NCBI RefSeq assembly: GCF_000002235.5
Contig: NW_022145554.1
Span: 62,001 to 126,000 of the forward strand
Length of the DNA: 64,000 nt
Direction: 5' to 3'
Source of the DNA: Strongylocentrotus purpuratus
Lineage: Eukaryota > Echinodermata > Echinoidea > Camarodonta > Strongylocentrotidae
Positions 61,740-64,000 of the stretch are shown one piece after another. The notes under the pieces are model-generated. The model was not told the DNA's origin. It made no database searches and worked only from the letters and a program-made list of their open reading frames with translations. The first letter of the stretch is position 1, and every line of letters starts with the position of its first letter. The translations under genes were made by a program, and so were the position numbers.

Positions 61740-61926
61740 GTAGCTACGTTGAGATCAGAGACTCGGAGGAACACAGCAGACGGCATGTAGCGCGGTTGCA
61801 GTTCAAGTTCCAATCTGATATACCCAGTGACGGGCTTGACCGCGGAAACTACCGCGGGTGTCGCCAAATGCGGGACTTGCGCGCATATATCCGCCAGAGC
61901 CGTATTGGCTCGGGCTGAATCACTAC
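61727..61926 (-). repeat. 200-bp interspersed repeat, copy 2, beside the GST acceptor
   Basis: Same repeat as 50154-50355. It ends about 45 bp upstream of the GST splice acceptor at 61683, so it sits in the 3' end of the GST intron and supplies the in-frame ATG at 61739. Confidence 0.78.
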
Positions 61927-62268
61927 AGCTGTATTTACTAACAATTACGGTAGACTATTATTTATTTTGCTGTGTGTATTGTTCCATGATAGTATTTTCA
62001 TACTCATGAGTCATGTGTTGTTTATAAAGTAATTAAAAGGGCAGGATTATTATTAGATGACATAAATATGGAAGAATAATTGTATGATTGGGATTTGGGA
62101 ATACCAAATTCAGCCTTTTTCGTAGTCATAAACTCATACACCAATCATACCGGTCTCCCTTGCGTTTCTGGCCATGAAAACAGTAAAACAGGTGAATAAA
62201 TAACACATTGTAAATTGCTTTCCAGGCTTTGTGTAACTTAGACATAGACTACATGAAGTGAAAGGAAG
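61927..62268. other. Divergent intergenic region GST/NCAPG
   Basis: About 340 bp from the interspersed repeat to the NCAPG ATG. No TATA or CCAAT box stands out, and no GST first exon is visible. Confidence 0.5.
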
Positions 62269-63410
62269 ATGGCTCCAAAGCGCCAGTACACCATGAAGGA
62301 GGTCTTTGAAGAATGTCAGCAAGGACTTCATACACACAACAAGCTGATGACAGCACTGCAGAAGAATTACAAGCAGGTGAGAACACAGATCTTTAAAGGC
62401 CAGCTGTACTAGTTCAGCCAGAAGGGATTAGACCACACAATGAGGTCCCTGACAGGTGGCTATCTCATTAATTCAGCTCTTAATTAACATAAGAAAAAGA
62501 GGATCATGGGGGACCAACAGGCACCGATTGGAGAAGTTTTCTATAAAGAGGGAGCAAGTAGCTACAAGTAGTAGAGTGTGGCTTTACATAACTATGTAGA
62601 TTACAGGTAATCTCTTTTAAAATTTAGATTGATTGAACCTCAGTTTAGAATTCATTTTAAAAACTTGTAACTTGCCATGGATCAAAATCCCATATACTTC
62701 CATGTTTTGGAGGACGAGTGGTTCATAAACACTTTGAGTGACAAAAGTCGATTGTGCCAGTTCACTGTTTTGCCCATTAGTCGATCAAAGCATGTAAAAG
62801 GTTTCTTTTTTTCTAAGAGACATTCCTGTCCTTATTGTTTGGGAGGCATTATTTTGATCAATTCCTCTTCAGCATATCAGAAAAAATGCTAATTGATAGC
62901 ATACTTTGCTAAGTCTAAGGTAACCACCTTAGTATGTGACTATGTGTCGTTAATTAGTTTTGCGTTTTGCAGCTAAACTTTAACCTGTTACGTTACAATT
63001 ATTATGTCGATATTTAAACTTCCTTGTTTCGGATGGGGTGGAATTTAGCTCATCTGTATATTTTTCTAATGTTGTTTTTAAAAAAAAGGAAGAGAAATAA
63101 GACCAAAATGACTGTAGGCGCCATGATTTGCATATGAGATGAATAAAAAGCACATCTGTGCAATCATTTTTAATAGAAAAATTCTTGTTGTTTTTTTCAG
63201 ACCGAAGATAAGGCAGCATTCAATGATGAATTTGTTGGATACCTCAAGTATTCCATGGTCATCTTCAAGAGGGAATCCGCAGTTGAACGAACTTTGGACT
63301 TTGTTGCAAAGTTTGCTGCGTCATTTGCCGTCAATGAGGAGGAAGGAAAGGAGAACCAACCGGACGCTGACAACACTTTCCTCACTTTCCTCTTTGATTT
63401 TCTATTGAAG
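62269..63410 (+). CDS. NCAPG: Condensin complex subunit 3 (CAP-G), first two coding exons
   Basis: CAP-G is a HEAT-repeat subunit of condensin I, needed for mitotic chromosome compaction. Exon 1 is 62269-62376 (ATG with AAGATGG context, 36 codons) and exon 2 is 63201-63410 (70 codons), both phase 0, with GTGAGA and GTGAAT donors. The protein reads MAPKRQYTMKEVFEECQ, then EDKAAFNDEFVGYLKYSMV, VFKRESAVER-like and FLTFLFDFLLK, matching the CAP-G N-terminus. The acidic insert EEEGKENQPD falls where other CAP-Gs have an acidic loop. The rest lies beyond the right edge. A three-codon upstream frame (ATG AAG TGA) begins at 62253. The gene is divergent from the GST. Confidence 0.9.
62475..62586 (+). 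mobile_element. MITE, AAAGCCC family, copy 3
   Basis: Copy of 24229-24342 in the first NCAPG intron, with AATTAACATAAGAAAAAG and ATCATGGGGGACCAACAG. Confidence 0.7.
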
Positions 63411-63751
63411 GTGAATGAACATTCCTTTGTAGCTACCATTCAATTCAACTTATTCATGTTTCCAACAAGACATTACAAATCAATCATAACCATTTACAAC
63501 AATTAAGGAACACATATTGGAAACAGAGGGGTCCACTAAAAAGTGGAACACCTCAAACTAGAAATGATGAGTAACTGAATTAACAAGTCCGTAACTACAA
63601 AAGGAACTACAAAATAGGGACAAGACAGTACTTTAGTTTACCATGCTTTTAGTTACAGAGGACTTTTTAAAACAGAAAATTACAGAAAGAGAGCTGTGAA
63701 AGATTGCAGAAATTGTGATGACAGACAAGAAAGTTATGAATTTGAAGTTGT

Positions 63752-63972
63752 AAGTGATCATACATTTACATTTATGAACATTTTGTTAGCGTCTCTTTTC
63801 AGTATCTCTCCCCTTTGTTGGGTAATATGTACTACCATAAATGAATTTAATTTCTGATTCAAATATTTTATTATACAAATGCAATTTAGTAAATGATCAT
63901 ACACATAAATTTTATATGGACATTTTGTCAGCATATTTTTTGAATACCTCTCTCCTTTGGTGTGTGCTGTGA
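63752..63972 (+). repeat. Worn direct repeat in the second NCAPG intron
   Basis: TGATCATACA, ACATTTTGTTAGC/CATTTTGTCAGC and CTCTC.CCTTTG recur about 140 bp apart. Confidence 0.5.
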
Positions 63973-64000
63973 GTTGAATAAAAATTAAAGATAACTATTT

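Noticed and set aside
62134-62337. MARNARETG on the minus strand as the missing GST first exon
   Set aside because: A superficial match to the NARGR region, but it lacks the Y-F strand and about 20 required residues, although a GT follows.

Overview
The window looks like nuclear DNA of a marine invertebrate deuterostome, most likely a sea urchin or close echinoderm. It is AT-rich and intron-rich, with poly-G/C and GA runs, TCTAGAC-type simple repeats, tRNA-derived SINEs and many short inverted-repeat DNA transposons. The species call is inference; the gene calls come from reading splice sites and codon phase by eye.

Layout. (1) 559-10846, minus strand: SLU7, a second-step pre-mRNA splicing factor, in 14 coding exons; its last exon lies beyond the left edge. 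A possible non-coding first exon with a TGACGTCA site lies near 13.2 kb, and an intact tRNA-His follows on the plus strand at 13517-13588. (2) 13.6-17.4 kb has no recognisable gene; it holds LINE tails and a 1.27-kb inverted-repeat element with inward-facing motif clusters. (3) 17463-35251, minus: a family-A DNA polymerase best matching POLN, in 25 coding exons with consistent phase, predicting 1,214 residues with motifs A, B and C and a long serine-rich N-terminal exon with internal repeats. (4) 35.3-40 kb is intergenic: simple repeats, duplicated purine-rich blocks around a LINE fragment, and a 708-bp hAT-type element with an 8-bp target duplication. (5) 40019-43630, minus: NAT9, an N-acetyltransferase of 200 residues in 7 coding exons, with a GC-AG intron and extra partial copies of its terminal exon downstream. 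(6) 44-51.5 kb is a transposon-dense stretch, including a near-perfect 873-bp palindrome with 9-bp target duplications, a mariner-type palindrome carrying a nested G-rich element, and other hairpins. (7) 52166-58043: a young, non-autonomous Ty3/Gypsy-type LTR element with 2.33-kb LTRs around 1.22 kb, itself lying between two copies of a 170-bp repeat. (8) 61077-61739, minus: an alpha-like glutathione S-transferase exon lacking its usual N-terminal exon, and divergently at 62269 (plus) the first two coding exons of NCAPG (condensin I), which runs off the right edge.

The five protein genes have unrelated housekeeping roles (splicing, DNA synthesis, acetylation, detoxification, chromosome condensation); nothing suggests a cluster or operon-like unit. 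I found no CRISPR array and no clear new multi-gene system. The most unusual material is the set of long-hairpin elements from several transposon superfamilies, two of them in or beside introns of host genes, and the terminal-exon duplication of NAT9.
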